This document shows positions 42,915-52,286 of a DNA stretch of 64,000 bases, piece by piece. The stretch is from Lachnospiraceae bacterium (lineage in GTDB: Bacteria > Bacillota > Clostridia > Lachnospirales > Lachnospiraceae): the NCBI GenBank assembly GCA_017553505.1, contig JAFZLD010000018.1, positions 62,001 through 126,000 of the forward strand. The letters are read 5' to 3'. The notes below the pieces were generated by a model, which saw only the letters and a program-made list of their open reading frames with translations, ran no database searches and had not been told where the DNA came from. Each line of letters starts with the position of its first letter. Within the stretch, counting starts at the first letter, position 1. The position numbers and the translations under genes are program-made.

Positions 42915-45359
42915 ATGGTTAAAACACGCATAAGTGTCCGCAATCTCGTGGAATTTATTCTGCGATGCGGTGATATAGACAACAGAACGGGTGCCGATTC
43001 CGCCGAGGCCATGCAGGAAGGTGCGAGGCTTCATCGCCAGATACAGAGGCGGGCGGGAGCGGATTATAAGCCCGAGGTGTCGCTTTCTTTTGACTATGTG
43101 GAAGATGATGTGGAGATTAGCGTGGAAGGTCGCGCCGACGGCGTGATTGAGAATGACACGGGCGTCACGGTGGACGAGATTAAGACCACCTACGGCGATG
43201 TCATGAAGTACACGGAGGCTAAGCCGCTGCATCTGGCCCAGGCCAAGTTCTATGCGCATATTCTGGCGCAGAGTGGAGATTTGCCGTCGGTTAAGGTTCG
43301 TCTTACCTACGTCAACATCGACACTGAGGAAATCCGTTATTTTAACTACACATTTTTGCAGGAAGAGCTCGCGGAGTTCGTGACGTCAGTGTGCCACGAG
43401 TATGTGAAGTGGGCCCGCTTCAGCAATGACTGGGTGCAGGCGCGCAACGCGTCCATTCAGGGGCTGCCCTTTCCTTTTCCGTATCGAGAGGGGCAGGAGG
43501 AGCTCGTTAAGCAGGTTTACTATACGATTTATCGTAAAAAGAAGCTGTTTCTCGAGGCGCCTACCGGTGTCGGCAAGACCATCGCGACTTTGTATCCTTC
43601 GGTTCAGGCCATGGGACAGGGGCTGTTTGAGAAGCTCTTTTATCTGACGGCCAAGACCATCACGCGTACCGTTGCTGAGGACACCGTAAGCATCATGCGT
43701 AAGGACGGCCTTAGATTCAAGAATATTACCCTTACGGCCAAGGAAAAAATCTGCTTCACGACCGAGCACGAGTGCAACCCGGAAGCGTGTCCGTATGCGA
43801 AGGGGCACTTTGACAGGGTTAACGATTGTATCTTCGACCTGATATCTTCCGAGGATGCGATAACGGCTGACAAGATATGTGAATATGCAAGGCGCTACGA
43901 GGTGTGTCCTTTTGAGATGAGCCTCGATGTGAGCCTTTTTACCGATGTTATTATATGTGACTACAATTATGCTTTTGACCCGAGGGCGAGGTTGCAGAGG
44001 TACTTCGCGGATGAGACCAATGCCGGCAAGTACCAGTTCCTGGTGGACGAGGCCCATAACCTTGTGGACAGAGCGCGAGAAATGTACTCTGCTATGATGG
44101 TCAAGGAAGCCATTATGGCACTGAAGCGCGCGACGGAAGAAGAGCTGCCGCTTATTTCCAAGAAGCTTGAAAAGTGTAATAAGGAATTGCTGGCGCTTAA
44201 GAGGGAGTGCGACAATTATCTTATCAATCCGCCGATTGACGGATTCGTGCAGGCTTTGATGCGGGCGTATTCGGAGATAGAAAAGTTTTTAAAGGACGAT
44301 CGCCGTCCCAAGGACAAGCCGAAGGTCAGCAAGGAAGTGAAGGATGAGGTGCTGCTGTTTTATTTTGAGGCATCGCACTTTCTTAAGATGTATGAGCTGG
44401 TGGATGAGAATTACAGCGTTTACTGCACTTACACCGAGGATGACTACTTCTATCTGAAGCTCTTCTGCGTTAATCCTCGGAGAAACCTGTCGGAGTGCAT
44501 GGCAATGGCGAGGTCGTCGGTGCTGTTCTCGGCGACGTTACTGCCGGTACAGTATTATAAGAATCTGCTGGCAGGCGAGGCTGACGACTACGAAGTGTAT
44601 GCGAAGTCGGTATTCGATCCGTCGCGTCGGGGGCTGTTTATAGCGAGAGACGTTACCAGCAAGTACACCCGTCGCAATGACGATGAATATACGAAGATAG
44701 CTTATTATATACGTAATACGGTGGCGGCAAGGCGAGGCAATTATCTTGTATTCTTCCCGTCTTACCAGTTCCTTGAGAAGGTGGCTGACGCATATGATTA
44801 TGAGTTCTGTGACGAAACGGATACGGAGCTTATCATTCAGCGCGGTTCCATGAAGGAAGAAGAGAAGAGCGCTTTCTTGCGCCGCTTTGAGGGCGTTAAG
44901 GAAGAGGATGATGTCTTCGAAGGTATCGATGCGGAGATAGATTTTGATATAGAAGACAGCGCCTGCGAGGAGCGTTCTTTGATTGGCTTTTGCGTTATGG
45001 GAGGTATCTTCTCGGAAGGTATAGATTTAACGCACGAGAGTCTGATAGGCGCCATTATAGTGGGCACGGGACTTCCGCAGGTGTGCCTCGAGCGCGACAT
45101 CATGAAACAGACCTTTGATGCCGAGGGCGAAGACGGTTTCGATTACGCGTATCGCTATCCCGGCATGAATAAAGTGTTGCAGGCCGCGGGGCGAGTAATT
45201 CGTACCGAGGAGGACCTCGGAGTGGTGGTGCTTCTCGATGAGCGATTCCTGCAACGTAGCTATACGAGGCTCTTCCCTACCGAGTGGCGGGATTACAGGG
45301 TTGTCAATATAGACAGTCTGTATGAAGGCGTGGAGGAATTCTGGGACGAACATTTGTAA
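42915..45359 (+). CDS. DinG/XPD-type Fe-S helicase with N-terminal RecB-like nuclease domain
   Basis: An 814-aa protein. Residues 1-165 look like a PD-(D/E)XK RecB/Cas4-like domain: GARLHRQIQ, EGRADGVIEND, VDEIKTTYGDV and LAQAKFYAHI. The helicase core has Walker A EAPTGVGKT (about 214-222), a cysteine cluster fitting the XPD-type 4Fe-4S domain (KICFTTEHECNPEACPYAKG and later VCPF), LVDEAHNL as motif II, SATLLP, GGIFSEGIDL and the QAAGRVIRTEED motif VI. This is a superfamily 2 DNA helicase for repair or recombination. The start is ATG 42915; longer frames lack ribosome sites. Confidence 0.85.
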   Translation: MVKTRISVRNLVEFILRCGDIDNRTGADSAEAMQEGARLHRQIQRRAGADYKPEVSLSFDYVEDDVEISVEGRADGVIENDTGVTVDEIKTTYGDVMKYTEAKPLHLAQAKFYAHILAQSGDLPSVKVRLTYVNIDTEEIRYFNYTFLQEELAEFVTSVCHEYVKWARFSNDWVQARNASIQGLPFPFPYREGQEELVKQVYYTIYRKKKLFLEAPTGVGKTIATLYPSVQAMGQGLFEKLFYLTAKTITRTVAEDTVSIMRKDGLRFKNITLTAKEKICFTTEHECNPEACPYAKGHFDRVNDCIFDLISSEDAITADKICEYARRYEVCPFEMSLDVSLFTDVIICDYNYAFDPRARLQRYFADETNAGKYQFLVDEAHNLVDRAREMYSAMMVKEAIMALKRATEEELPLISKKLEKCNKELLALKRECDNYLINPPIDGFVQALMRAYSEIEKFLKDDRRPKDKPKVSKEVKDEVLLFYFEASHFLKMYELVDENYSVYCTYTEDDYFYLKLFCVNPRRNLSECMAMARSSVLFSATLLPVQYYKNLLAGEADDYEVYAKSVFDPSRRGLFIARDVTSKYTRRNDDEYTKIAYYIRNTVAARRGNYLVFFPSYQFLEKVADAYDYEFCDETDTELIIQRGSMKEEEKSAFLRRFEGVKEEDDVFEGIDAEIDFDIEDSACEERSLIGFCVMGGIFSEGIDLTHESLIGAIIVGTGLPQVCLERDIMKQTFDAEGEDGFDYAYRYPGMNKVLQAAGRVIRTEEDLGVVVLLDERFLQRSYTRLFPTEWRDYRVVNIDSLYEGVEEFWDEHL

Positions 45360-45374
45360 GTCGGAGGATGAGTT

Positions 45375-45887
45375 ATGCAGATACAGGATTTAATGAAATT
45401 AATTGATAAATATTATGCGGGCGCGGATTGCAGGATGACGGTGTGCGACCACAGCCCGGACCCTGACGGAGAGGGGCTGAGAATCGGTCTTTATCAGACT
45501 GATTGCACGTTCACGGTGGAAGAATATCCGGCTTCCAAGGATTGTTGGTATACGCATCATTTTTCCGCTTATGGCAGAGAGGGTGGCGCGGTTTATTATT
45601 TTTTGAACCATCCTGTGTATGCGGAGGAACTAAAGGTGCATTCCTTTCCCGAATACCGACTGCTTATTCATGTGAACAATAAGGGGCTCGAGATTCCGTA
45701 CGGAGTGATAATGAAGCTAGACGGAGTCTGGAATGCATATCTGGCGGATAAGGGCCATTACTATATTAAGAATTGGACATTTAAATCGATAGATGAAGCG
45801 GTTGATTATTTCGAAGGGTATGTAAAGAGCAATGAGCAATTAAACGATATGGCTCAAAGGTTCATTAACAGAAACGGGCAGATATAA
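45375..45887 (+). CDS. Unknown cytoplasmic protein (tandem paralogue 1)
   Basis: A 170-aa protein without signal or membrane segment. It shares its plan with the next gene: MQIQDLMKLIDKYY at the start, GLYQT, GGAVYYFLNHP, YGVIMKLDGVWNAYLAD, and AVDYFEGYVKS near the end. The family is not recognised. It begins 15 nt after the helicase stop and is likely co-transcribed with it. Confidence 0.6.
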   Translation: MQIQDLMKLIDKYYAGADCRMTVCDHSPDPDGEGLRIGLYQTDCTFTVEEYPASKDCWYTHHFSAYGREGGAVYYFLNHPVYAEELKVHSFPEYRLLIHVNNKGLEIPYGVIMKLDGVWNAYLADKGHYYIKNWTFKSIDEAVDYFEGYVKSNEQLNDMAQRFINRNGQI

Positions 45888-45900
45888 GGGGTGCAATTCT

Positions 45901-46410
45901 ATGTTGATACAGGAAATGATGGATATTGTAAAGAAATATTTCAAAAGTGGCTCAGCAGGTATTTATAATTCTGAGCCGTCCGATACCCCTATGGGTGAGG
46001 AAATAGGACTGTACGAATACTCAGGGGACGATCGAAGCTTTAAGTATTGTGTGTGTTCGAGTCTAAATATGGATCGTGGCTCATACTGTAAATCTACAGA
46101 CCACTTTAAGCATGAAGGCGATGCCGTTTACAGTCTCTTTATGCACCTAACGCATTCAAAAGACTTTCATGCCGATTTTGAGCTTATGTACTACGATAAA
46201 TGGGGAAGCTATGAGGATATGTATGGTGTAACCATTAAGGTGGATGATGAGTGGCGCGTGTACCTGGCGGACAGTCATATGTTTGTGCTTGCAAGGCAGG
46301 ACTTTACATCGGCGCGGGAAGCCATGGAGTATTTCAAAGAAACGGTCAAGGACGACCCATACATACAAAAGCTTATAAAAGATTACGTTTCCGACTATGA
46401 AGCGGTATAA
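45901..46410 (+). CDS. Unknown cytoplasmic protein (tandem paralogue 2)
   Basis: A 169-aa paralogue of the preceding gene: MLIQEMMDIVKKYF, GLYEYSGDD, GDAVYSLFMHLTH, YGVTIKVDDEWRVYLAD, AMEYFKETVKD. It is 13 nt downstream, so the pair arose by tandem duplication and then diverged strongly. GGGGTGC precedes the start. Function unknown. Confidence 0.6.
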   Translation: MLIQEMMDIVKKYFKSGSAGIYNSEPSDTPMGEEIGLYEYSGDDRSFKYCVCSSLNMDRGSYCKSTDHFKHEGDAVYSLFMHLTHSKDFHADFELMYYDKWGSYEDMYGVTIKVDDEWRVYLADSHMFVLARQDFTSAREAMEYFKETVKDDPYIQKLIKDYVSDYEAV

Positions 46411-46414
46411 AAAC

Positions 46415-46443
46415 AACCCCGACAAGCATTGCCTGCCGGGGTT
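46415..46443. terminator. Bidirectional terminator
   Basis: AACCCCG(AC)... pairs with ...CGGGGTT between convergent genes at 46410 and 46448, with A/T tails. Confidence 0.8.
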
Positions 46444-46447
46444 TATA

Positions 46448-48379
46448 TTATCTTACTGTCTTATTCTTCATAGCTTTCTTAACGTATTTCTTCTTGTACA
46501 TCTCGTGGTCGGCGTCCTCGATGAGGGCATTGAGCGCATCGGGAGTCTCAAGAGTGGTGATGCAGTAGCCGATGGAAGCTTCGATAGCATATTTCTTGGT
46601 ACCGGATTCATTGAAGCGGTGCATAGCCGCCTCGATTCTGTCGATGCAGGCTGAGGCTTCCTCGTCATTGTAGCCGGCAGCAAGAAGCACGAACTCGTCA
46701 CCGCCGTAACGCATTACTATCTCGCCATGGCGCTTGTTCTCTTTTAATATAGTAGCGACTTCCTTGATGAGGGCGTCACCTTCGTCGTGGCCGTATACGT
46801 CGTTAACTTCCTTAAGACCGTCTACGTCCATGAATACGACACAGACGGGAGTCTTTTCTTTAACAGCCTCGATGATGATGGGCTCGGACATCTTAAAGAA
46901 GCCGGCGCGGTTGTAGATACCGGTGAGGGTATCGTATATCCACATGCGGTCGAGGGCTGCAATCATCTGCTCCATAACGTTACGCTTGCGGGCGTTCTCG
47001 AGAGCGTTGCTTGCGAGGGTACACCAGTTGGGGAAGAAATCGTTACGGATTAACTCACCCGAGGTACCGAGCACGGCATAACCGAAGTTACGGTTCATAT
47101 AGTGGATGGGGAAGAAATAATATGTGCCTCCGGGCTTACCACCCTTGGCAATAGGCGGAAGCAGATCTTTCTTCTCGAAGTATTCTCTGTCGTCTGCGCC
47201 TTCGGGAACCTTACCGTTAACGACGGAAACAACGGAGATAAGCTCATCGGAGTAATCTTCCTGATTGTCACGGTCTATCATGGTAAGAGCCTTGGCGTAA
47301 TCGGAATAGTCTATAAGGTAATCGGGACGCACGTTCATGCAGAGGTATAATTCGTCGGCATGAAGCTTGCAGCCGTATTCTTTGAGCGAGTCGAGCAAAG
47401 CGTAGTACTCGCGCTTGCCGATAAGGTCGGCGGTCATACGCTTAACGGTCTGTGTAAGCTCGGACTGCGCATAGCGGTCGATGGCAAGGATATTGGTGGT
47501 GTTGGCATCAATCTTGCTGTCGTCGTCGGGCTTACAGCCGCAGGACTCACCGCGGAAAAGAACGATGGGAAGAGTGATGGACTCGCCCTTCGTGTGGTCG
47601 CTGTACTCGTGGAGTACGTTAATGGCGCTGACTGCTTTCTGGTATTGCTGACGCTTACAGGTAGTAAGCCTGGGTGAATATATTCTGGATACGGAGTCAA
47701 AGTCCACACCGGTGACACGAATGTCCTTGGGGACCTTGATGCCGCGTCTCTTAAGCTCTGTGATAAGACCGATGGCCATCTCGTCGTTACTGCATACAAC
47801 AGCATCGGGAAGACCGTCGCCGAGATTTAGGAAATACTGAGCCGCATCGACACCCGACGCGTACTCGTAGTTACCGTTGTATCTCCAAGTATCGCTGAAG
47901 AACAAACCGTTCTCGTCAATAACCTTCTTAAATCCCTTGAAACGCTCCTGGGTATCACGGCTCTCGAGCATACCGCCGAGGAAAAAGAACTTCTTGCAAC
48001 CGTGTACCGTCATAAGGTGTCTCGTAACTTCCTCGACTATGCCGGATTCGTTACTTAAGATATTAACAAACTCGGGCGAATAGCTGTCCACGCAAACACA
48101 AGGCACACCGGAATCAGCGATGCGCTTAACCATTGTCTCATTGAAACTGGGATCCTGGAATGTATTTCGAACGAAGACGATTCCGTCAAAAGAAGATAGA
48201 TCGGGGAGCTCAAACACCGAGTACTCACCGCGCACATAACTGTCGTTACCGCTTACATTGACATGACAACAAAAGACTGAGCACACATCGCCCCAGTCAC
48301 GTACGCGTCTCTCTATACCTTTCATGAATGCTTTCTGACTGTCAAAAACAAGACTGCATATAAGAACGGCAATTTTCAT
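46448..48379 (-). CDS. LacI-type ligand-binding domain fused to GGDEF (diguanylate cyclase)
   Basis: A 643-aa protein. Residues 1-285 resemble the periplasmic-binding-protein domain of LacI/GalR regulators (FDGIVFVRNTF, FFLGGMLESRDTQERFKGF, AVVCSNDEMAIGLITEL, VTGVDFDSVSRIYSPRLTTC), but there is no helix-turn-helix and no signal peptide, so it senses a cytoplasmic ligand. The middle (about 300-470) looks GAF-like. The C-terminal GGDEF domain has an intact motif at 559-563 (RYGGDEFVLL); the position of the RxxD inhibitory site reads RHGE. It likely makes cyclic di-GMP in response to a sugar-like ligand. It is divergent from the ABC exporter at 48660. Confidence 0.87.
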   Translation of the reverse strand: MKIAVLICSLVFDSQKAFMKGIERRVRDWGDVCSVFCCHVNVSGNDSYVRGEYSVFELPDLSSFDGIVFVRNTFQDPSFNETMVKRIADSGVPCVCVDSYSPEFVNILSNESGIVEEVTRHLMTVHGCKKFFFLGGMLESRDTQERFKGFKKVIDENGLFFSDTWRYNGNYEYASGVDAAQYFLNLGDGLPDAVVCSNDEMAIGLITELKRRGIKVPKDIRVTGVDFDSVSRIYSPRLTTCKRQQYQKAVSAINVLHEYSDHTKGESITLPIVLFRGESCGCKPDDDSKIDANTTNILAIDRYAQSELTQTVKRMTADLIGKREYYALLDSLKEYGCKLHADELYLCMNVRPDYLIDYSDYAKALTMIDRDNQEDYSDELISVVSVVNGKVPEGADDREYFEKKDLLPPIAKGGKPGGTYYFFPIHYMNRNFGYAVLGTSGELIRNDFFPNWCTLASNALENARKRNVMEQMIAALDRMWIYDTLTGIYNRAGFFKMSEPIIIEAVKEKTPVCVVFMDVDGLKEVNDVYGHDEGDALIKEVATILKENKRHGEIVMRYGGDEFVLLAAGYNDEEASACIDRIEAAMHRFNESGTKKYAIEASIGYCITTLETPDALNALIEDADHEMYKKKYVKKAMKNKTVR

Positions 48380-48434
48380 AGGTAGTAACCACCTTCACAA
48401 AAACTCCCAAATCAGATACGTACACTCCCCAAAG

Positions 48435-48449
48435 TGTAACCGTTTAACA
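48435..48449. promoter_or_regulatory. LacI/CcpA-type operator-like palindrome 1
   Basis: TGTAACCGTTTAACA is an imperfect palindrome around CG, about 56 nt upstream of the sensor-GGDEF start. Confidence 0.4.
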
Positions 48450-48585
48450 TTTTATCATTAATTTGCGAAGAATAAAACTATTTTTTCAACATTTTTCGTA
48501 AAAATGTATTAGGAAATTTTTGCCCCAAGAAAGTGATGCGTGTGTCAAAAGAAAAATATGCCCATTTATTAAAGTTTTGAAAACT

Positions 48586-48601
48586 GTAAAACGTTTTATT
48601 G
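48586..48601. promoter_or_regulatory. LacI-type operator-like palindrome 2
   Basis: TGTAAAACGTTTTATT differs at two positions from the 16-bp palindrome TGTAAAACGTTTTACA. It touches the -35 of the exporter promoter, a good position for repression. Confidence 0.5.
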
Positions 48602-48627
48602 ACTTTAAATTTCAAAAAACCTAAACT
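48599..48627 (+). promoter_or_regulatory. Putative promoter of the ABC exporter operon
   Basis: TTGACT-N17-TAAACT, followed by AGGAAGGAAAG before the ATG at 48660. Confidence 0.6.
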
Positions 48628-48659
48628 ATTAACTGTATTGTTAGGAAGGAAAGAAAGCT

Positions 48660-50393
48660 ATGAAAAGATATTTAAAGTATATCAAACCATACAAGACGGC
48701 TTTCATCTTATGCCCGATTCTTATGATGGTCGAAGTACTTGGTGAGATAGTGCTTCCGTCCCTTATGGCACGCATCATTAATGACGGTGTTGTGCCGGGC
48801 GACGTATCCATGATTTTTAAAATCGGCGCAATGATGATTGTGTTCATTCTTTTTATGGCCGCAGGCGGTGTGGGCGGCGCATATTTCGGTGCCAAGGCCT
48901 CCATCAATTTCGCGGCGGATTTGTGAAAAGATGCTTTTGACAATGTTCAGAAGTTTTCTTTTGCCGATATCGATAAGTTCAGCACGGGTTCACTCGTTAC
49001 AAGACTTACCAACGACGTAACGCAGGTTCAGAACCTTGTAAACATGATGTTAAGAATGCTCTTAAGAGCGCCGGGTATGTTAATCGGCGCGGTTATCATG
49101 GCATTTGTGAAGAATGCGCAGCTTGCCATGGTCATTCTTTTTATCATTCCGTTCCTTATTGTTATTATCGTAATCGTTATCAAGATTGCGTTCCCGAGAT
49201 TCCAGATTTTGCAGGAGAAGATCGATAAGCTTAACGCGACGGTCAGAGAAGCGGTTACCAACATTCGTGTCATTAAATCATTCGTGCGCGGCGACCATGA
49301 GCAGGAGAAGTTTGAGAACGCCAACAGCGATTTGAAGGAATCTTCGCTTCGCGCTTTCCGCGTCATGATTACCACGATGCCCCTTATGGGACTGGCAATG
49401 AACGTAACGACTCTTGCGGTTGTGTGGTTCGGCGGTAAGCAGATTCTTGTGGGCGATATGCCTATCGGAGATTTGACTGCGTTCACCACATACGTTGTGC
49501 AGATTCTTATTGCGCTTATGATGTCTTCGTTCATCGTACTTCAGAGCTCTCGTGCGATTGCTTCCGCAAGACGTATCAACGAGATTATCGACTGCAAGCC
49601 CGACATTACCGATGACGATGCCAAGTGTCCCGAGGCTACCGTTGAGCGCGGCGAGATTGAGTTTAAGGACGTTACTTTCAGATATTACAAGAACTCGGAG
49701 GACCCTGTTCTTGACAAGATAAGCTTTAAGATTAATGCGGGCGAGACCGTCGGCATTATCGGTTCCACGGGTTCCGGTAAGACGACACTTGTGTCGATGA
49801 TTCCGAGACTTTACGACCCCGATGAGGGCTCCGTTTATGTGGACGGCATTGATGTTAAGGATTACTCGCTTTACAATCTCCGCGAGTCCGTATCCATGGT
49901 ACTGCAAAAGAACGTGCTGTTCTCAGGCTCCATCATGGAGAACTTAAAGTGGGGTGACGAAGAAGCTACCGAAGAAGAAATCAGAAAAGTGGCCGGCATG
50001 GCTCAGGCGGACGGCTTCGTATCAAGCTTCCCCGAGGGCTATGAGATGGACCTCGGCCAGGGCGGTGTTAACGTATCCGGCGGTCAGAAGCAGAGACTTT
50101 GTATCGCAAGAGCGCTTCTTAAGAAGCCTAAGATTCTTATTCTGGATGACTCTACCAGCGCGGTTGATACTGCGACAGAGGCTTTAATCAGGAAGAACTT
50201 TAAGGAGTTCTGTCCCGAGACCACCAAGATTATTATTGCTCAGCGTATTACTTCCGTAATTGAAGCGGACAAGATTATAGTCATAGACGATGGTAAGATT
50301 GTGGGCATAGGCAATCATGCAGAGCTTATGAAGAACTGCGAGGCTTATGAAGAAATCTACTTATCGCAGATGGATAAGGAGGTGGTTTCATAA
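48660..50393 (+). pseudogene. ABC exporter half-transporter with in-frame UGA at codon 89
   Basis: One reading frame runs from ATG 48660 to TAA 50393 (577 codons) except for a single TGA at 48924-48926. Before it stand two transmembrane helices (FILCPILMMVEVLGEIVLPS; GAMMIVFILFMAAGG) and NFAADL. After it the frame resumes with KDAFDNVQKFSFADIDKF, so the stop replaces a residue that is usually Arg in this family (FAADLR). One base change from CGA or AGA would create it. The remainder is intact: further helices, Walker A GSTGSGKTT, signature VSGGQKQRL, Walker B ILILDDSTSAVD. It may be a true nonsense mutation, a sequencing error, or read-through. An internal restart at 49044 would lack the first two helices. 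Confidence 0.8.
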
Positions 50394-52267
50394 TGGACGC
50401 TAAGACATTTGAACGCCTCGACCTTAAGTATAAGAAGAAAAACGAAGAATACATGAAGGCTCATGCCAATGACATGATGCGTCACGGACCCGGCGGCGGA
50501 CGAGGCCCCGCGGGTAAGGTAGGCAAGCCTAAGAATACCAAGGAGAGCATCGGAAGGTTATTCTCCTACATTAAGAAAGATACGTGGAAGATTGTAATCG
50601 TTCTTTTGCTGGTAGTAGTAAGTTCACTTACTAACCTTGCGGGAACTTACGTGTTGAGACCGGTCATGAACTCTCTTACCGACGGTACGGGAACCGTGGC
50701 GATTCTTGCGAAGGGTCTCGGCGTGATGGCGCTTTTGTATGCGACGGGTATTATTGCCCAGTACGCTTATCAGAGAATTATGATAGGTGTGTCGCAGGGT
50801 GCGCTTGAGAGAATCAGAAACGATTTATTCAAGAAGGTCGGAAGACTTCCTCTTAAGTATTACGATACCAATGACACCGGCGATATCATGAGCCGTTTTA
50901 CCAACGACGTCGATACTGTCGGCAACATGCTCAACAACACCGTGGTATCCATCATTTCCGGTGTGATATCACTTGTGGGAACATTGTTCTTAATGTTCTA
51001 TACCAACTGGATTCTTGCACTTGTAACGATTGTAATGGCTCCCGTTATGGTTAAGGCTGCGGGCGCCGTTGCCAAGAAATCGCGTAAGTACTACAAACAG
51101 CAGCAGGCGGCACTCGGTTCACTTAACGGTTATGTCGAGGAGACCATTTCCGGCCAGAAGGTTGTTAAGGTATTTAACCACGAGAGAGCTGCAGGCGATG
51201 AGTTTGATTATCTTAACGCAGACCTTCGTAACAAGCAGTTGAAGGCTCAGTTCTTCGGCGGAATCATGGGACCTGTAATGGGTAACCTCGGACAGATGTC
51301 TTACACTATCGTATCTGTTGTGGGCGGTTTGCTCTGCGTACTGAGAGGCTTTGATATCGGCGGACTTACCATCTTCGCAGGATATTCAAGACAGTTCTCT
51401 CGCCCCATCAATGAGCTTTCCATGCAGGTAACCGAAATCTTCTCGGCCCTTGCAGGTGCGGAGCGTGTATTCGATGCTATGGATACTCCTCCCGAGCTTC
51501 CCGACAGTGACGAGGCACTTGCTCCCGAGAATCTTCGCGGTGAGATTATTCTTGACAACGTAACCTTCGGCTATGTGCCCGAGAAGACGATTCTTAAGAA
51601 TGTTTCTTTCTACGCTAAGCCGGGTCAGAAGATTGCGCTTGTGGGTTCCACCGGTGCGGGTAAGACGACTATTACGAACCTTATTACAAGATTCTATGAT
51701 ATCGATGAGGGTTCCATCAGCATCGATGGTATCGATATCCGTCACCTTAAGCGTGATTACTTAAGACAGAACATCGCAATGGTGCTTCAGGATACTCATT
51801 TATTCAGCGGCACCGTGCGTGAGAATATCCGTTACGGCAGACTCGATGCCACGGACGAAGAAGTGGTAGAGGCAGCCAAGCTCGCCAGCGCACATTCTTT
51901 TATCATGCGTCTTGAGAACGGATATGATACAATGCTTGAAGGAGACGGTGCTAACTTAAGTCAGGGTCAGAGACAGCTTCTTAACATTGCAAGAGCGGCT
52001 ATCTCCAAGGCTCCCATCCTTATCCTCGACGAAGCGACTTCCTCGGTTGATACCCGTACGGAACGCCACATCGAACACGGCATGGACAGACTTATGAAGA
52101 CCCGTACCACAATCGTAATTGCGCACAGACTTTCTACCGTCCGCAATGCCAACGCTATCATAGTGCTTGAGAACGGTGAGATTATCGAGCGAGGCGACCA
52201 CGACGATCTGCTTCAGCAGAAGGGCCGCTATTACGAACTCTATACAGGTAAGAAAGAACTGGATTAG
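50393..52267 (+). CDS. ABC exporter, second half-transporter (ATP-binding/permease)
   Basis: A 624-aa type IV ABC exporter half. The N-terminal cytoplasmic tail is Gly/Pro-rich, followed by six transmembrane helices (about 60-320) and the nucleotide-binding domain with Walker A GSTGAGKTT, Q-loop VLQDTHLF, signature LSQGQRQLL, Walker B ILILDEATSSVD and H-loop IVIAHRLSTV. It overlaps the preceding gene by 1 nt (TAATG) and should pair with it as a heterodimer, in the manner of BmrC/BmrD-type exporters. All motifs are complete. If the partner is truly broken this protein could work only as a homodimer. Confidence 0.92.
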   Translation: MDAKTFERLDLKYKKKNEEYMKAHANDMMRHGPGGGRGPAGKVGKPKNTKESIGRLFSYIKKDTWKIVIVLLLVVVSSLTNLAGTYVLRPVMNSLTDGTGTVAILAKGLGVMALLYATGIIAQYAYQRIMIGVSQGALERIRNDLFKKVGRLPLKYYDTNDTGDIMSRFTNDVDTVGNMLNNTVVSIISGVISLVGTLFLMFYTNWILALVTIVMAPVMVKAAGAVAKKSRKYYKQQQAALGSLNGYVEETISGQKVVKVFNHERAAGDEFDYLNADLRNKQLKAQFFGGIMGPVMGNLGQMSYTIVSVVGGLLCVLRGFDIGGLTIFAGYSRQFSRPINELSMQVTEIFSALAGAERVFDAMDTPPELPDSDEALAPENLRGEIILDNVTFGYVPEKTILKNVSFYAKPGQKIALVGSTGAGKTTITNLITRFYDIDEGSISIDGIDIRHLKRDYLRQNIAMVLQDTHLFSGTVRENIRYGRLDATDEEVVEAAKLASAHSFIMRLENGYDTMLEGDGANLSQGQRQLLNIARAAISKAPILILDEATSSVDTRTERHIEHGMDRLMKTRTTIVIAHRLSTVRNANAIIVLENGEIIERGDHDDLLQQKGRYYELYTGKKELD

Positions 52268-52286
52268 TCCTACGGGGGGTGAGGTT

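Noticed and set aside
48924-48926. UGA as selenocysteine codon
   Set aside because: The position is a charged residue in homologues, not Cys, and no SECIS-like hairpin was recognised directly after it.
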